Assembly (NCBI GenBank): GCA_029718625.1
Contig: CM056377.1
Span: forward strand, 94,728,998 to 94,792,997
Length of the DNA stretch: 64,000 bases
Reading direction: 5' to 3'
From: Synaphobranchus kaupii
Taxonomy: Eukaryota > Chordata > Actinopteri > Anguilliformes > Synaphobranchidae
Positions 1-12,790 of the stretch are shown piece after piece. How positions within the stretch are numbered: position 1 is the first letter of the stretch; each line of letters begins with the position of its first letter. The translations under genes were made by a program, and so were the position numbers. The notes beneath the pieces were generated by a model. That model was not told the DNA's origin. It did not search any database and saw nothing but the letters and a program-made list of their open reading frames with translations.

Positions 1-345
1 ACTCTATGGGGAAAAAAGTCAGGAGAAGAAACCCTTAAAGTGATCCATCCACATCTACTCCATATGTGGCCGCAGAGTGATGGTTTGGGGCTCGTTTGAT
101 ACCTTAGACCCTTGATGACTTACTGCCATTTAGCCAGTCATGTGTTCCATACTGTACCAGCGTAATTTACATCTGAATCTAGTCTCACCCCCCAATTCCC
201 ATAGAGATCCATTCAAATGCAGAGAGGTTATAGTATCGCTTGTAACAGTACCTGAAAATAAGATATTGAGAGTCTTTTGATGTTGATGGGTCACACACTT
301 CAGGAAGTAACAGCATGCAAAGGATATGCGACCAAATATTAAATA
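1..345 (+). repeat. Dispersed repeat, family A copy 1 (partial)
   Basis: Matches the right arm of the palindromic element at 45064-46131: shared words include CCCATAGAGATCCATTCAAA, AGAGTCTTTTGATGTTG and GGATATGCRACCAAATATT in the same order. Other copies lie at 14630-14946 and 47480-47840. It has no coding capacity that I can see and is cut by the window start. Confidence 0.8.
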
Positions 346-371
346 TGATACTTTAAAAATACATTAAAGCA

Positions 372-588
372 AAGGGGGTGAATACATATGCACGTACCAC
401 TTTTCAGTTTTTTATTTTTTATTTTTTTTTTAAAGCAAGTTTTTTTTTCTCATTTCACTTCACCTATTTGGACTATTTTGTGTTGGTCCGTTACATAAAA
501 TCCAAATAAAAATCTATTTAAATTACAGGTTGTACTGCAACAAAATAGGAAAAATGCCTAGGGTGTGAATACTTTCGCAAGGCACTGT
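372..588 (+). mobile_element. Tc1/mariner element, 3' terminal part only
   Basis: Contains the pair of motifs found at the ends of a common fish Tc1 family: AGGGGGTGAATACATATGCA internally and GTGTGAATACTTTCGCAAGG just before the terminal CACTGTA. The transposase is absent, and the rest is missing or outside the window. Confidence 0.7.
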
Positions 589-590
589 AC

Positions 591-3500
591 CTCTCCAAAA
601 TGTGCAAATACGCGATCAAATTTTTGGTATTCCACATTTATTCTTGTTTTTCTAAAATGTGTTTTTGATTTGTGCAAAGTGAAATCTGTCTTGAGTCTCT
701 CAGAAAAAAGTTACAAAAAGTACCTAAAAACACTTGTCACAGGGGTGGTGCCCTATAGGTACATAAAATTGTACCCATAGCCAGCAATGCATAAATACTT
801 TGTACCTATTAGTACCAAAATAGAACATTATTGTACTTTCAGAGTACATTTGGGAAATCTGTTCCTTAAAGAAGAAAAATGGACCTCCACTTCACCTATA
901 TTTCTGAGAGTGTGAGATACATGCATGATTCACGTGCTTTGTGAGTCATGCACATTCAGAAGTATGTGGGGATCAATGGTACATGGGTACCAATTTACTG
1001 GTACAGTAAGGTGTGCCTTAATGCTAGTGTGGAAAGTGTCTTTTTATGTGGAACTGTGGTATATTTCCATCAGTTCGGTCCATGCAAGACAAGCCCTGTA
1101 CCAGTATAAATTGTGTTTTGTGCCCTACCTAAACCAAAAACAGCGTTTGAGACTTTTCTCAGACAGGTAAGTTGTTTTCTCTTGTAAAACATATATTTCT
1201 GTCATTTTGGCCCCCTTCTTTCAGGATGAAAAAATAAGCTCACTGAAAAGACTATGGCGGTATGAATAACCGTGCAATGTGTTCTCATGACTTGTTTCAA
1301 ATAATCTACAGTATGCATAGTAAATTGCAGCACCCTTTGTGTCAATTCAACATGCCATGAAATACTTAATGCATTTGCGCCCTGAAAAATTTAATACCTT
1401 ACTATATCAGTAAGCTACCTGATGCACTGCATGTGTATATTACAGTCATTTAGCATTCCAAGGAGCAAGACTTTGGCATGTGTGTTCCGTTATCTCTCCA
1501 GTTCAGTTCTCAATCACTCTGTTTTAATTTCTCTTATTTATGGCTGATTGGCTTGTAATGTGTTTTTTTTTCTTCAGGAAACTTAATTAGATTTCACAGG
1601 TTAAAGGTCTACATGCTGAAAGTTCAAGATAATTACTTTTTAATTACAGGATGCAATTAAATGACATGTTTTTTTTCAAGGAGCATGTCAATTGGTGGAT
1701 GGATGCAATTCTAGTTATGACAGAAGGAGGTCAATATAGCCACACTGTCTTATTGAAAATGTGGCCTATATGGAAGAAGAGAAATATTTAGAACGTCTAT
1801 ACAGTATTTGTGTTGTCGAATTCAGTAGGCATCCATTGGTTGGATGACGTTCTTAAACAATACAGATAATGGGGATCAACATAAGGATTTAATTTAACTT
1901 ATTCAAATAAATAGTTAATCATGTAAAACTGATCAAAATGAGGAGAAACCAAAATATTTTATGCGATGACACATGAATCAAATTATGTTATTTTTAAAAC
2001 CTGCAACAACAAACTTGGTGTGCACAGACGTAGATATACAAATAAATATGCTCGTATTTAAATCTGCTATAATATTACAATCTCTTCAAAGAATGATTTC
2101 AAAAGTAGAAAAAGTAGTCCTCATAATAAATCACAAGAGCAGATTTAAGTGAATGCTGTTTGACCAACCAATTCTTTGATTGTATCCTTTGAACCAAGTT
2201 CTATGTTAATGATGTGTTCATAAAATATTAATAGAATATTGTTCCATTTTCTTCACCAGTGGATTTAAGCATGACCAGTAGATAAGCTTATCGTCAAATA
2301 AATTGCTCTTTATTACCCACTCTTCATTACCCTCACCCAAGTGTAATGCACTTTGTGTGAAAGAGCTGTCTGTCTGTAGGCATATCTGTCTGTCTGCTTA
2401 TTTGCAATGGTGCAGAAATGAAAATTTGCACCTAGAAGTTTGCATCAAAGTAATGTCAGTCTAAATTCCTTGTTAGCAACAGTGTTTAAATAAACAGATA
2501 CTGTAACAACTATGAAAAAGGGCGACAAAGTGCACCCATAAAAAAATGACAACAATGGGTTATATTCAGCTTATGCTGAAAATAGAGTCTGGTAAGTGAC
2601 CGTAATGGACAGGAGTTTAAAAAGGTACACTGGATGACAAGCCACGTACCCACTGGGAGCATCACCAAAATATTCACCTCTAGTCTCACCTCTCTGGCAC
2701 AACCTGACTGTTTGATTGAAAGCAAATCATTAGAATTTTCCCACTAGAAGGAAGAAGGAATCACTCTCACATGTAATTTATTTCATCATAGAAGGTTTCT
2801 TCACCTTCAGTAAAATACGAGAAAATTAAATCTATGTAACCTCCTAACAATCAAACTGTAAACATTTGTAAATTCATCAATTATTGAAGTTCCCCAATTT
2901 CAGGTCCAATACAATTCGGACAATCTAGACAACAAATATTTTAAACATACAGTTTATTAAGTACAAGATAGCGTGTTTATTGTTGGGTGAGTTTCAGTGT
3001 CTCTGTTAAAGTGGTCAAAGACCACAACCTTTACACTGATGGACCAATTCACACAGTATCAAAACAGGCGAAATAACGTCCATACTGTACAAAATGCACA
3101 TGCAGAATTCACTCCTATTTTTGATGGGATACTTAGATTCTCAGATTTGTGCATACCACCATTTGTGCACATTAACTCTGTTCTACCATAAAAATGAAAA
3201 AAAATTCTCAGCTTAATGAGAAATATCATAAACATCACAATTCCACCATCTCCTTTAATGTCTACTCAACAATTTTTCAATCTCAACACCGTCTCTCTCT
3301 CTCTCTCTCTCTCTCTCTAACTTTATATTGACTTCTTTCTATTGCTTAAAGAATTTATAATTTTGAAAACTGGATGAAGAGAACAAATATCCCTAGCCAG
3401 TGGCAAAATCTTATGTCCTGTCTTTAGTTAAATCGTAAATTAAATTACCTGAAATAAAATAAAAAGATGCAGCAATCTTTCCTTTCTTGCATTTTCACAA

Positions 3501-4458
3501 GGTGAAGGTTCACCTCATCAGCTTCATATTAACAAATTCTCATATGCTCGCTTTTTTTCTAGTATGAGTATTTTGTTAATTTGGTATTTTCCATCACAAC
3601 ACATTCACTGAGGTGCATGTTGGAGTGAGGTGAGGACATTCTTACATCCAGGAGTTCAGGGATATGGTGGTTGTTAAGGGGAAGGGGGTAAGGTAAATAA
3701 TGAGGAGACCTAATAAACATATGAAATGCTCTGTGCTGGTCATGAAAGGTCCGGAGTTGAGTAGTGATTTTCGTCTTACAAATCTGAAAAGGATAATTGC
3801 TAAATTAAATGGTGAAATGTAAAAGCAAATTAGTTCTCTGAAGAGGGGAAAGGATGATTGGCAAAAGAAGCAGAACAAAACCTCACTCGGGAACACTAAA
3901 GAAAAACATCACAACCTAAACAATAATAACACAAACACATACAAATGCATGCAAGGACTCATGGGAGCCACTATACAGTTTTTAAATAGCTATCATGGAT
4001 GTCACTGCCATGGATGCAGTAAGTAACATCACAATATTAAATCATAAAATCAATATGAAAATACCTCTGACTCAGATATGCTCACTAAACGGTCATAATG
4101 TTTTATCTCCTATTACCAGTATCCTTGAGTATCTTTCTGTCAAAGAGACAGTTGAATTCCTTCCAAATCTGGCTGCCTTCTTAGATTCTCCTGGATGTGC
4201 AATTAATCTCTTTTCAAATTTCTAAAATGCATTGATTTATTAAATGTCCAAAATGTATGAAGAGTATAAAGTGCCAAAAAAGATGTAAAGCCAGTGGGAA
4301 GTGAACTGTCTGAAGTTACATAGAAAATGAGGTCTGAAGTTAAGCCAGAAGTGAACTTGGAACTTAACTATGAAGACAAATGGTGAAATGCAGATAATGG
4401 AATTAAAATGGGAAGTCACATAAGAAAACTGCTGTGATTTACAGTATGTAAATCTCTA
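591..4458. other. No gene seen; simple repeats only
   Basis: AT-rich sequence with no reading frame that I can tie to a protein. About 720-900 resembles fish interspersed repeats rich in GTACC/GGTAC words. A short hairpin (TGCATGATTCAC with GTGAGTCATGCA) lies at 921-953. TCTG-type short repeats occur at 2369-2400 and a CT microsatellite at 3292-3318. Confidence 0.5.
3292..3318. repeat. (TC)n microsatellite
   Basis: 27 bp of uninterrupted TC dinucleotides. Confidence 0.95.
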
Positions 4459-6397
4459 GGGGCCCTATCTTGGCGATCTTGGCGCTTGGTCTAAGCGCAT
4501 GGCGTAAAGTCAATTTAGGGCGTGTCCAAGTCCACTTTTGCTATTTTAACGGCGTGTTTTTTGGGTGCTAAGCACGGCGCAACGTCCAAATGGGCTGAAC
4601 CTAGTCTCTTCATTAATTATAGGTGTGTCTTGGGCTTGACATGCAATAAACCAATCAAAATGTCATATCCCATTCCCTTTAAAAGCCTGCTTTTCCACCT
4701 TGGCGGATTGCTTATGATGGCGAAACAGACATGCTCGTGCGTGTTTAGTGCGATCAAGGAATAGGCTCTAAGGATCAATAGTAGCCTATGATCAGTATTA
4801 TTCGGACTAACCATTATGAGTTCCCGGTAATTCCTGACAGTGCTGTTTACAAAATATATGCGGTTAAATTTTGTTAAAAGCACCTGCAACAGCTGAGAAT
4901 AAGCGACTAATTGCTTCCGTCTCACCTTAGAAAACGCCAAATTAGCCTGCTTGTTTAACGAATTTCGTTTGATTATGCAGTGAACTCATGTTCAAGCTTC
5001 ATCCGAAGTTCATTAGGCTACCTGCATTCTAATTTTGATTAATAACATAAATAACGTTATTTTGCCTTAACGATGACACTAAATACAATAAATCTGTTAG
5101 GTTGGCAACCCATATTTTCAGCATATGTTCCCTTGTTTTATAATGTCCTGCTTATGGAAATGTGACCAACCTGTTTTACTGGTAGCGTAATACTTTAAAA
5201 CGATCCACTTTCCCAGGAAGACCGTGAAAAGCGCGATTTACAGCTGGGGAAACAGACCTGCTCCTGTAAAGCGCACATGCAGATAATGGAATTAAAATTA
5301 ATTGTAAATGAATTGTGTAACGTGCTGCAAATTTCATTTCTAATTAGACGCTTAGTTCTCTTTAAAATCTTTTGTTCAGTTATGGAATAACAGGTGAAAA
5401 CAGCGGGTGTTTAATAAGCTGAGGGTATGGAAACCTTGTCACTTTAATTTAAAAAATATGAAGGACGAAGAATAGCTAAGGTTACAATTCAGTTAACATG
5501 ATGACATTTATCTCCGTTTTTTAACCATAGGCTATCAAAAAAACCTTATGCACAGCGAGTCCGCTGTAGCCTAGGCTATTTGAAAAACAATAAAAGCAAT
5601 ATTCACTGGACAAGGTTTTGAACTTTTTTCAGTCACAAACCATTCTATTTACTTACAGGCTGTATTCCTAGATAAACAGAGCTGTATTGTAATGACATCT
5701 GAAGCGCATTTTCAGAACTCAAATGTCCGTCTATTGCAGTGCGCACGTTTTCCATTGAATGACAATTCACGCATTAGGTGCAAATGACAATTCGCGCATT
5801 AGGCTTGATATAGGTGTTATCAGCTCCTTTTTAATGGATAGCCATTGTCCTGTACCATCGCACATCGCCTGGATGTTGATGGAGTGGGCTGAGAGCAATG
5901 TAATGTGGCATCGTTTCCCTTCGCTGAAGGAAAGGTATGTGGACCTATGGAACCTTTTATTATTATGCATTTTTGATATAGCCTACACAATAATAATATT
6001 TCACATTGTGATCTAGATATTTTAGTCATGCTCGTACGTGCCCTGTGTGTAACAGACAGGAGGGTACCCGCATTGTGCACACGCCTATGTAGACGCACTT
6101 ATATGCGCCGTTAAAATAACATGTAAACAACTGCGACTTGACTTTAGACCAGGTTTGTGGTGGTTCTAGCGCAAGCGCTTTCTGCTGGCTCACGATAGCA
6201 ATACGCCAAAAAGAATCCTGGCCACTCCTCATCTTAAGACCAACACGCCCAGTTCACTTGTAACGGGCGCAAGAATACATGGTAGTTAAAGGACGTAAGC
6301 GCTAGGCGTTATAATTAACCTAGCGCCGGGTGTAAGATAGCAAAGATACTTGCGTTTGGGTTAGCGCCGCTTTGTGCCGGGTGTAAGATGGGGCCCC
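4459..6397. mobile_element. PIF/Harbinger-like DNA transposon, non-autonomous, about 1.9 kb
   Basis: Left end GGGGCCCTATCTTGGCGATC and right end GTGTAAGATGGGGCCCC form inverted termini of the GGGSCCTATYTT type used by fish Harbinger elements. Both sub-terminal regions are filled with GGCGC/GCGCT words, some in inverted orientation (TAAGCGC near 4490, GCGCTAGGCG near 6300). Flanking triplets TAG and CAG may be a decayed 3-bp target duplication. Short frames inside (5759-6016 plus, 5820-6098 minus) resemble no transposase or Myb protein that I know, so I treat it as non-autonomous. Confidence 0.7.
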
Positions 6398-8280
6398 AGG
6401 TGTTCAATGGTAGTTAAGAGAACCACAAAATAATTGTCCATAACAAGGCCTGATGATAACAAGGCCTGATTTCAGCATTAAGTTGAATAGGCCTCTGTTA
6501 GTCTTTATATCTAGCTAACAGCTGGCTTAGTTAGCTAGTTTGCTAGCGAGCTACCAGTGTTCAACGCCATTGGTACTATTTTTATTCTTTCTTATGGTTG
6601 ATTTCATCAGCTGCTTTTTTACTTGAGGCCATAGGCTTAGCAACCAAAACCCAGGAACTCTGTAACGTTTTTTCTTCCAACCGAGTGTATTTCTTAACCA
6701 ATTTGTAGCAACTATTTATCCTTCCCTTCCTATCCCATTGATAGGCTTATGCCATCCTCCGACTTATAAACCCTCTATCAAGAGAGAACAGACTAGCACA
6801 CACTATGAGCCCCATTGCAACCCTAGGAAGCAGTGCTTAAGCACAAAGTGCCAACCAAACCTTTTTTTTCTGCTGTCTTTCCAAGACAAGGCCTGCAGCC
6901 TACAGAGGCATCACTCTGAAAGTGCTGTAATAACGACCACAGTGATGGACTTGACTCACATTAAGCATATTACCAAATGCTACAAATACAATCCCTCAAA
7001 ATAGTAAACTTTGTCCCAACAGGTTTATGAATTTATCGCAACCTTAACCACACTGTCCCCTCTGGGGGTGTGAGCAAGGCTAAAAGGAAAACTTAAAGAC
7101 CAGATCCTGACTCATAGCCCCACTCAAGCCTGAAAAAGACAAGAAAAGGAAATGACAGTTGAAGTTTCTCCAAGTTGAAGTTCTGCTGAGTTCCAACAGT
7201 GATAAGGGGGCTTTCTTCTAGCTAGTCCAAAAAAAGAAGAACAACTAGATGAAATGCGGTACCTCCATGTGAGATGGCAATCGTTCTTAGCTAGCTTGCT
7301 AGTGGCTGTAATCTATGAATGAAAACAACAAGCATTTTCTACAGCAGCAGAAGTATTCCTCTCGATGAAAGGAAGTTTCCTCTCGATGAAAGGAAGTTTT
7401 CAAGATAGCTATATGGCTATTTTAAATGCAATGCAATTGAAAGATATGAGTGAAACTGCATTCACTCATCTACTAACTTGGTATCAATCGGAATAAACTG
7501 ACGCTGCTTAGCTTACTTAATGTTAGTCCTTCTAATTCACCCTACTCCATCTACTGGTGATGCTTCCAGTGAGGTCTCACTGTGATTGTTCATGTATTAG
7601 AAAATATATACAAGATCAATATATGTATGAAAATAATATTTTCATAGATTGTCATCAAATCTGTTTAAACACATAAATGTTCTATTTTTGATTGTAATCG
7701 GGCACCATACAATGGCAGATGCAGTACTATCTTAGTACTAATATCATAAAAAATGGACAGCTACAATACATAGAGATCAAAGGTATTGGGAGAAAGGAAA
7801 CAGGAACAGCAGGTGGACTAGGATAATCTATTCCGATGGAGATTAACTGATGTATGTGAGAGGAAAGGTTAGTCATGTAACAGAGAAGAAATGAAGATGA
7901 AGAAAGACAAGCTCAAAAGTCCATGAACGTGGAAAAATTTTATTATAATAATATTATAAATAATGATAATGATCGCATATGGTTGCTATCAGTTAGCGTG
8001 ATATATTTAGCAGGGATTTAACAATGGCAGCCATATTCAAATGCAGCAAAAAATGAAATTGGCCAAATACACTTAGATGGTGCAAAATGCCAAATTAATT
8101 GCTCTGAGTATTGCATAATGCTTTATACCGGGGTTTTTCTGAACCAGGGTCCCCCGTCCAGGCTCAAAGGCATCCAGGGGACCCCCATCATAAGTTAAAA
8201 AGTGTTATATTTTAAAAACGATTTTACATTTTGAAATACTTCCCCAAATCTATATATAGTCACTGCATATCAAGTCTGGC
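6398..8280. other. No gene seen
   Basis: AT-rich spacer. It holds a small direct duplication (AACAAGGCCTGAT, about 6443-6470), many CTAGC words around 6510-6560, and a two-copy 21-bp repeat (CCTCTCGATGAAAGGAAGTTT) at about 7358-7399. No convincing exon. Confidence 0.45.
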
Positions 8281-8649
8281 CAGGGACCCCTTGCAGTACC
8301 TTCAAGGACCCAGGGGTTTGAGGACCCCTTGCAGTACCTTCAAGGACCCAGGGGTTTGAGGGCCCCTTGCAGTACCTTCAAGGACCCCCAGGGGTTTGCG
8401 GACCCCTTGCAGTACCTTCAAGGACCCCCAGGGGTTTGCGGACCCCTTGCAGTACCTTCAAGGACCCCCAGGGGTTTGAGGACCCCTTGCAGTACCTTCA
8501 AGGACCCCCAGGGGTTTGAGTACCCCTTGCAGTACCTTCAAGGACCCCCAGGGGTTTGAGGACCCCTTGCAGTACCTTCAAGGACCCCCAGGGGTTTGAG
8601 TACCCCTTGCAGTACCTTCAAGGACCCCCAGGGGTTTGAGGGCCCCTTG
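8281..8649. repeat. 40-bp minisatellite, about 9 copies
   Basis: Tandem units carrying CCCCTTGCAGTACCTTCAAG followed by GACCCCCAGGGGTTTG and a variable base pair. The first two units are shorter (ACCCAGGGG), the rest are 40 bp. Each unit contains the short palindrome CCCCCAGGGG. The open frame across it is an artefact of the repeat; 40 is not a multiple of 3. Confidence 0.95.
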
Positions 8650-11600
8650 TTGAAAACCCAGGTTTTCGACAAAACGTAAAACAAAGCCGTAATAAAAGTG
8701 TCACCAATATATATTTGAAGAGAAAAAAAAGAAGCTATTTGACCATGTCTGATTCATGGTAGTGTGCAGTCGTAGTAGTGCCCGTGTGCATACCACTAGC
8801 AGTAGTTTGTTTTAACAGAAAACAACTGTTCCCTTCTGCATGCATCTAGGTGGCCATGTCTTACAAATTTTCTTTACTGTAAAGAAATTTTTTAGTAGAA
8901 GCTTGCAAACAAGCTACAAAAATGATCACAGGAGAGTTTGGGCATAATTGGCTCTGATGCCTCCTGCATTATCCATTTTAGGAGCTGCATTCAGAAACAG
9001 CAGCAATAAGGAATTTTCTAAAGGCAGTCTGGTTTGCAACACTAATGGACCTAACAGGAAGGAAATGCAATTTGAAAGAAGCTGATCTATGTAACCTATT
9101 GTTGAGGGGTAATGTTGATCTAATTATTAACTGCCTGTGATGGAACAGTAGTGCTTCTCAGTCTCCAGTCTGACAGTTTTTGGGACTGTGCCACTGGGTA
9201 GGACTGGGAGGCGATACATGCAGGCTTTCTGCACATAGGCATGGTGCAACTTTCTCTATGGGATGCAATTTCTCTTCTCATCTTTTGTCATACGTTTAAA
9301 TGTCTGTTAGCCCACATCCTCTGGGGAGAATCTTTCAACCCATGTTAAATATGACAGGGTTACCCCCCCCCCCCCCCCCCCCCCCAGTATGGTTGATGGG
9401 GGAGGGGGGTTATGAAAATAAACTTTCATCTTAAATCAAAGGCAGCTCTGAAATAGGGTAATGAGTGTGCAGTGCTGATTGCACTAAAATGCTGCTTGTT
9501 AGTGCTCTGTTGCGTTACAGGACGCTGGATGCTAGTTTGTTAGCTTTAGTGTGTCTGCCAGCTACGTTGCCGCTGCACACAAATTAATAGTTCAAAATGA
9601 CAATATTGGACCACAGACCTTGGATAGTTCATTAAAGCTTGGTGCAAAGGCCTCTGGAAGTATTTGTTCTTGCTGTGACGACTATTAGACGGAGAATAAC
9701 CCTCTGACCCTCGCATACAGTTTATTGCTTTTCTATTCTCAGTATGTTTAGAGCTAAAGCCCTTATTAAATTGCATTTCCATCAAAATATAAAGCGTGGA
9801 TGCAGACATTTTTCAGAATTTTTATCATTTTATTTTCCTAACAAGGGTGTCACGGATGCAAAAGAAAGGGTGGAAATAACAGCAACATACAGCCTGTAGC
9901 CTTTTACCAAGGAGGAAATGTGGCGACAAATATAATGGCTCTAATGAATGGCAGTGCATATCAAATAATAAGAAACTGACCAATGGTCAAGTGGTGTTTC
10001 GACTTTTATGATACCATTGTCTTTGTTTTACAGTGCAATCTCTTTTTAAAAATACAACAAATACACAATGAAATGTAGATAGTCTGTGTGACCTAGAGGA
10101 TGCTGATGCTTCAGAATCTATGAGCAGTTATGGTGGTTTGTTGGGGCAAATGTAATATGAATCATACAATAGATCATCTTTTGAACTTTAAAAAATGTTA
10201 CTTTACCCATTAGTATGAACAGGTTATAAATTAAATATGAATACCCACAAATATATTTTTTTTATGTAAGAGCTATTAGTATATTTGTTGAAAGCATCAC
10301 TAATCATTAACAACTGTGCTTTGTGTTTCAATATTACCATCAGAAGTCTATCTATCAGAAGCTCTCATTCAAGTAGAGCCATGTTTTTTAAGTTCAGAAA
10401 TTAATATTCGATATTAAGCTTACATCAATCAGGCTAACAAATGATATAAAATGGCACCAAGCTAATGCAATTCTGGTGGAACTGACCTTTTCTGCATTCT
10501 GTGCTTTTACTTGTCTGAATCCCACACAGCAAAGGCTTGACCTTTGTAGAATTATAATAATATTGTCTCATCTCAATGGCTGAGGAACACATTCCCCCCC
10601 TGTGTGTATGAAAGGTTACACGGTGCACATTATAATGGCAACATCTTCAGGACTTACACATATGTGCATTGGGGTCAGAATGGGCACGACATTAATACAT
10701 GGCATCATTACATCCATTTCGGAACAGAAAATCGAGAAAGAGAATTTTTTTGTGCTTTGGTATTTTCAATTGAACATACTGACACGCCTGGTCCTTTCCG
10801 CTATGGTCTGGATGTATATTCAATAACGGAATATAAGTTTTATCTGGTCTTACCTTAAATGGCCTAAAAATCCTATTAATATTTCATGTCAGCACTCAGC
10901 AAGTAGGAAACCAATTTGATGGATAGAATGATATCAGTAAAATTGATTTTCAGGCAGCCCTCCATATAATTACCAAAACTGACGCAATTATATTTCAACA
11001 TTCACACAATTTGTGGAAAAGACACTGATATGTGCATGTGTGGTTATTTCCAATAAATGAATGTGTTGCATCTGTCTGTCAATTTATCATGTTTTTTACA
11101 ACTAATTTTACCAGCAGTATAGAGTAATTAATATCCCAAAAAGATCCAAAACCAACTTCACTGTTGAAAATGGTACTTTTGTTCAACATTATGACCTTTT
11201 TTAGACGGAAGTCTGAGCAATTATAATTACCTGAATTGGGATTTTACCATAAAATGTCATTTGAAAATGCAAGGTTCAGTAGATAGGGTCTTTGTGATTA
11301 AAATGCAATATAGATTTACATCCAGATTCAGAAATGTGTCACACAATATGTAGATTATGTGCCATGCTCTGTACATATGCAGAAATTGAGGTTTTTTGTT
11401 GTTGTTTGTACAACAGTGACATCTTTTGGCTGAAGATGTAATGGCCTGAATACATGAAAATACATTCTTTTAAAATATTACGACTACTGTACAAATTCAT
11501 ATAAGTTGTGGACCAAAACAATGTTTTCACTTTTGGCATTTTCCACGGATCTTGAACCTCTCTTTGCAAATCTATAAATATGACTCGCTGTTCAGTTGCA

Positions 11601-11731
11601 AATACAATTTTGTTTATTGATGTAACTAGAGCATTTATATTTCTGTAATTGTCATCATTGTAAACAGAAGACATGAGTTTATAAGGCAATTATTTGTTTC
11701 CAGAAATGTTTCTCAGAGTATTATCCATATA
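8650..11731. other. No gene seen; poly-C run
   Basis: Mostly unique-looking AT-rich sequence. The 23-base C run at 9363-9385 is the only clear simple repeat. Open frames at 10604-10858 (plus) and 11339-11689 (minus, 116 codons) resemble nothing I know and have AT-rich, random-looking composition. Confidence 0.45.
9363..9385. repeat. Poly-C tract (23 C)
   Basis: 23 consecutive C bases, followed 18 bp later by a G-rich stretch (GGGGGAGGGGGG). The opposite strand could form G-quadruplex structure; assembly length may be unreliable. Confidence 0.9.
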
Positions 11732-12275
11732 CACTGCCTGGCCAAAAAAAAAGTTGCTGTTGCACCCCGTCATGCATAGTGCCCACTGTACAAGCCTCTG
11801 GAGGCAGTGTTATGATCTGGGGTTGCTTCAATCGGTCAGGACTAGGCTCAGCAACGTTATGCAGCAATAAAATGAAGTTAGCTGAGTACCTGAATGTACT
11901 GAATGACCAGGTTATCCCATCAATGGGCATATTCCAGGACGACAATGCCAAGATTCATCGGGCTCAAATTGGGAAAGAGTGGTTCAGGGAGCATGAGGAA
12001 TCATTTTCACACATGAATTGGCCACCAGAGTCCTGACCTTAACCCCATTGAAAGTCTTTGGGATGTGCTGGAGAAGACTTTACCGAATGGTTTGACTCTC
12101 CCCTCGTCAATATAAGATCTCGGCCAAAAATTAATGTAACTCTGGATGGAAATAAATGTTGTGACGTTGCATAAGGTTGTTGAAACAATGCCACGACGAA
12201 TGCGCGCCGTAATCAAAGCTAAAGGCGGTCCAACGAAATATTAGAGTGTGTGACTTTTTTTTTGGCCAGGCAGTG
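11732..12275 (+). mobile_element. Internally deleted Tc1-like element with transposase C-terminal remnant
   Basis: Terminal inverted repeats CACTGCCTGGCCAAAAAAAA and TTTTTTTTGGCCAGGCAGTG, each flanked by TA. The + strand frame 11779-12036 keeps a Tc1 transposase segment: [10 protein letters not shown] near the start and the second catalytic Asp in FQDDNAKIH. Just past it, [18 protein letters not shown] can be read in another frame, so a frameshift after WPPES separates the Asp from the final Glu of the DDE triad. The N-terminal DNA-binding part and first Asp are missing. About 0.54 kb remains of an expected 1.2-1.6 kb. Confidence 0.88.
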
Positions 12276-12399
12276 TATGTAAAAGATGGCTGAAAATATG
12301 ATCAGGACCAACAGTTAATCTGGTTAAGCATGGCAGAGGACATACATTAAAATAAATAATACTGAACAATAGCCAAAACATGCACATTTTACCTTTCTA

Positions 12400-12790
12400 A
12401 AATATGCTTATCTAATGGACAGCCAAGAAATGGAGCTCCAGCCCAAGACCAGCTAGGCGCCCCCCACCTGCCACTGCTGATCTCTACATGATGGAGTCAT
12501 CTGAATAGAATACCTCCCTATGACATACTCAACCCATAGGCCAGTGGAGGATGGGCATCCCCCCCAATAGCCGGGTTCCTCTCGAGATTTCTTCCCATCG
12601 GGGAGTTTTTTCTCGCCACAGTATGAGGGTTTTTCTCTCCTACTAGAGTTTTTACCTCTGCTATCTGGGGGCTTAGAGCTGGCTTAGAGCTGGCATTTCC
12701 CATTTCCCCTTTCCTCCCCTTTCTGTTCTGTAAAGCGTCTTTGTGACAGTCATCTGTGAAAAGCGCTATATAAATAAAATTGAATTGAAT
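12400..12790 (+). mobile_element. LINE 3' end with (TTGAA)n tail
   Basis: The end reads CTTTGTGACAGTCATCTGTG then AAAAGCGCTATATAAATAAA followed by repeated TTGAA units. This is a very common fish retrotransposon 3' end whose short tandem tail is typical of CR1/L2-type LINEs (family assignment from memory). No reverse transcriptase is left; it is strongly 5'-truncated. Confidence 0.65.

Noticed and set aside
8329..8559. Proline- and glycine-rich repeat protein
   Set aside because: The open frame exists only because the 40-bp minisatellite lacks stops; there is no start context, exon signal or fixed repeat phase.
11339..11689. 116-codon minus-strand frame
   Set aside because: AT-rich random-looking composition, no recognised motif, no splice or promoter support.
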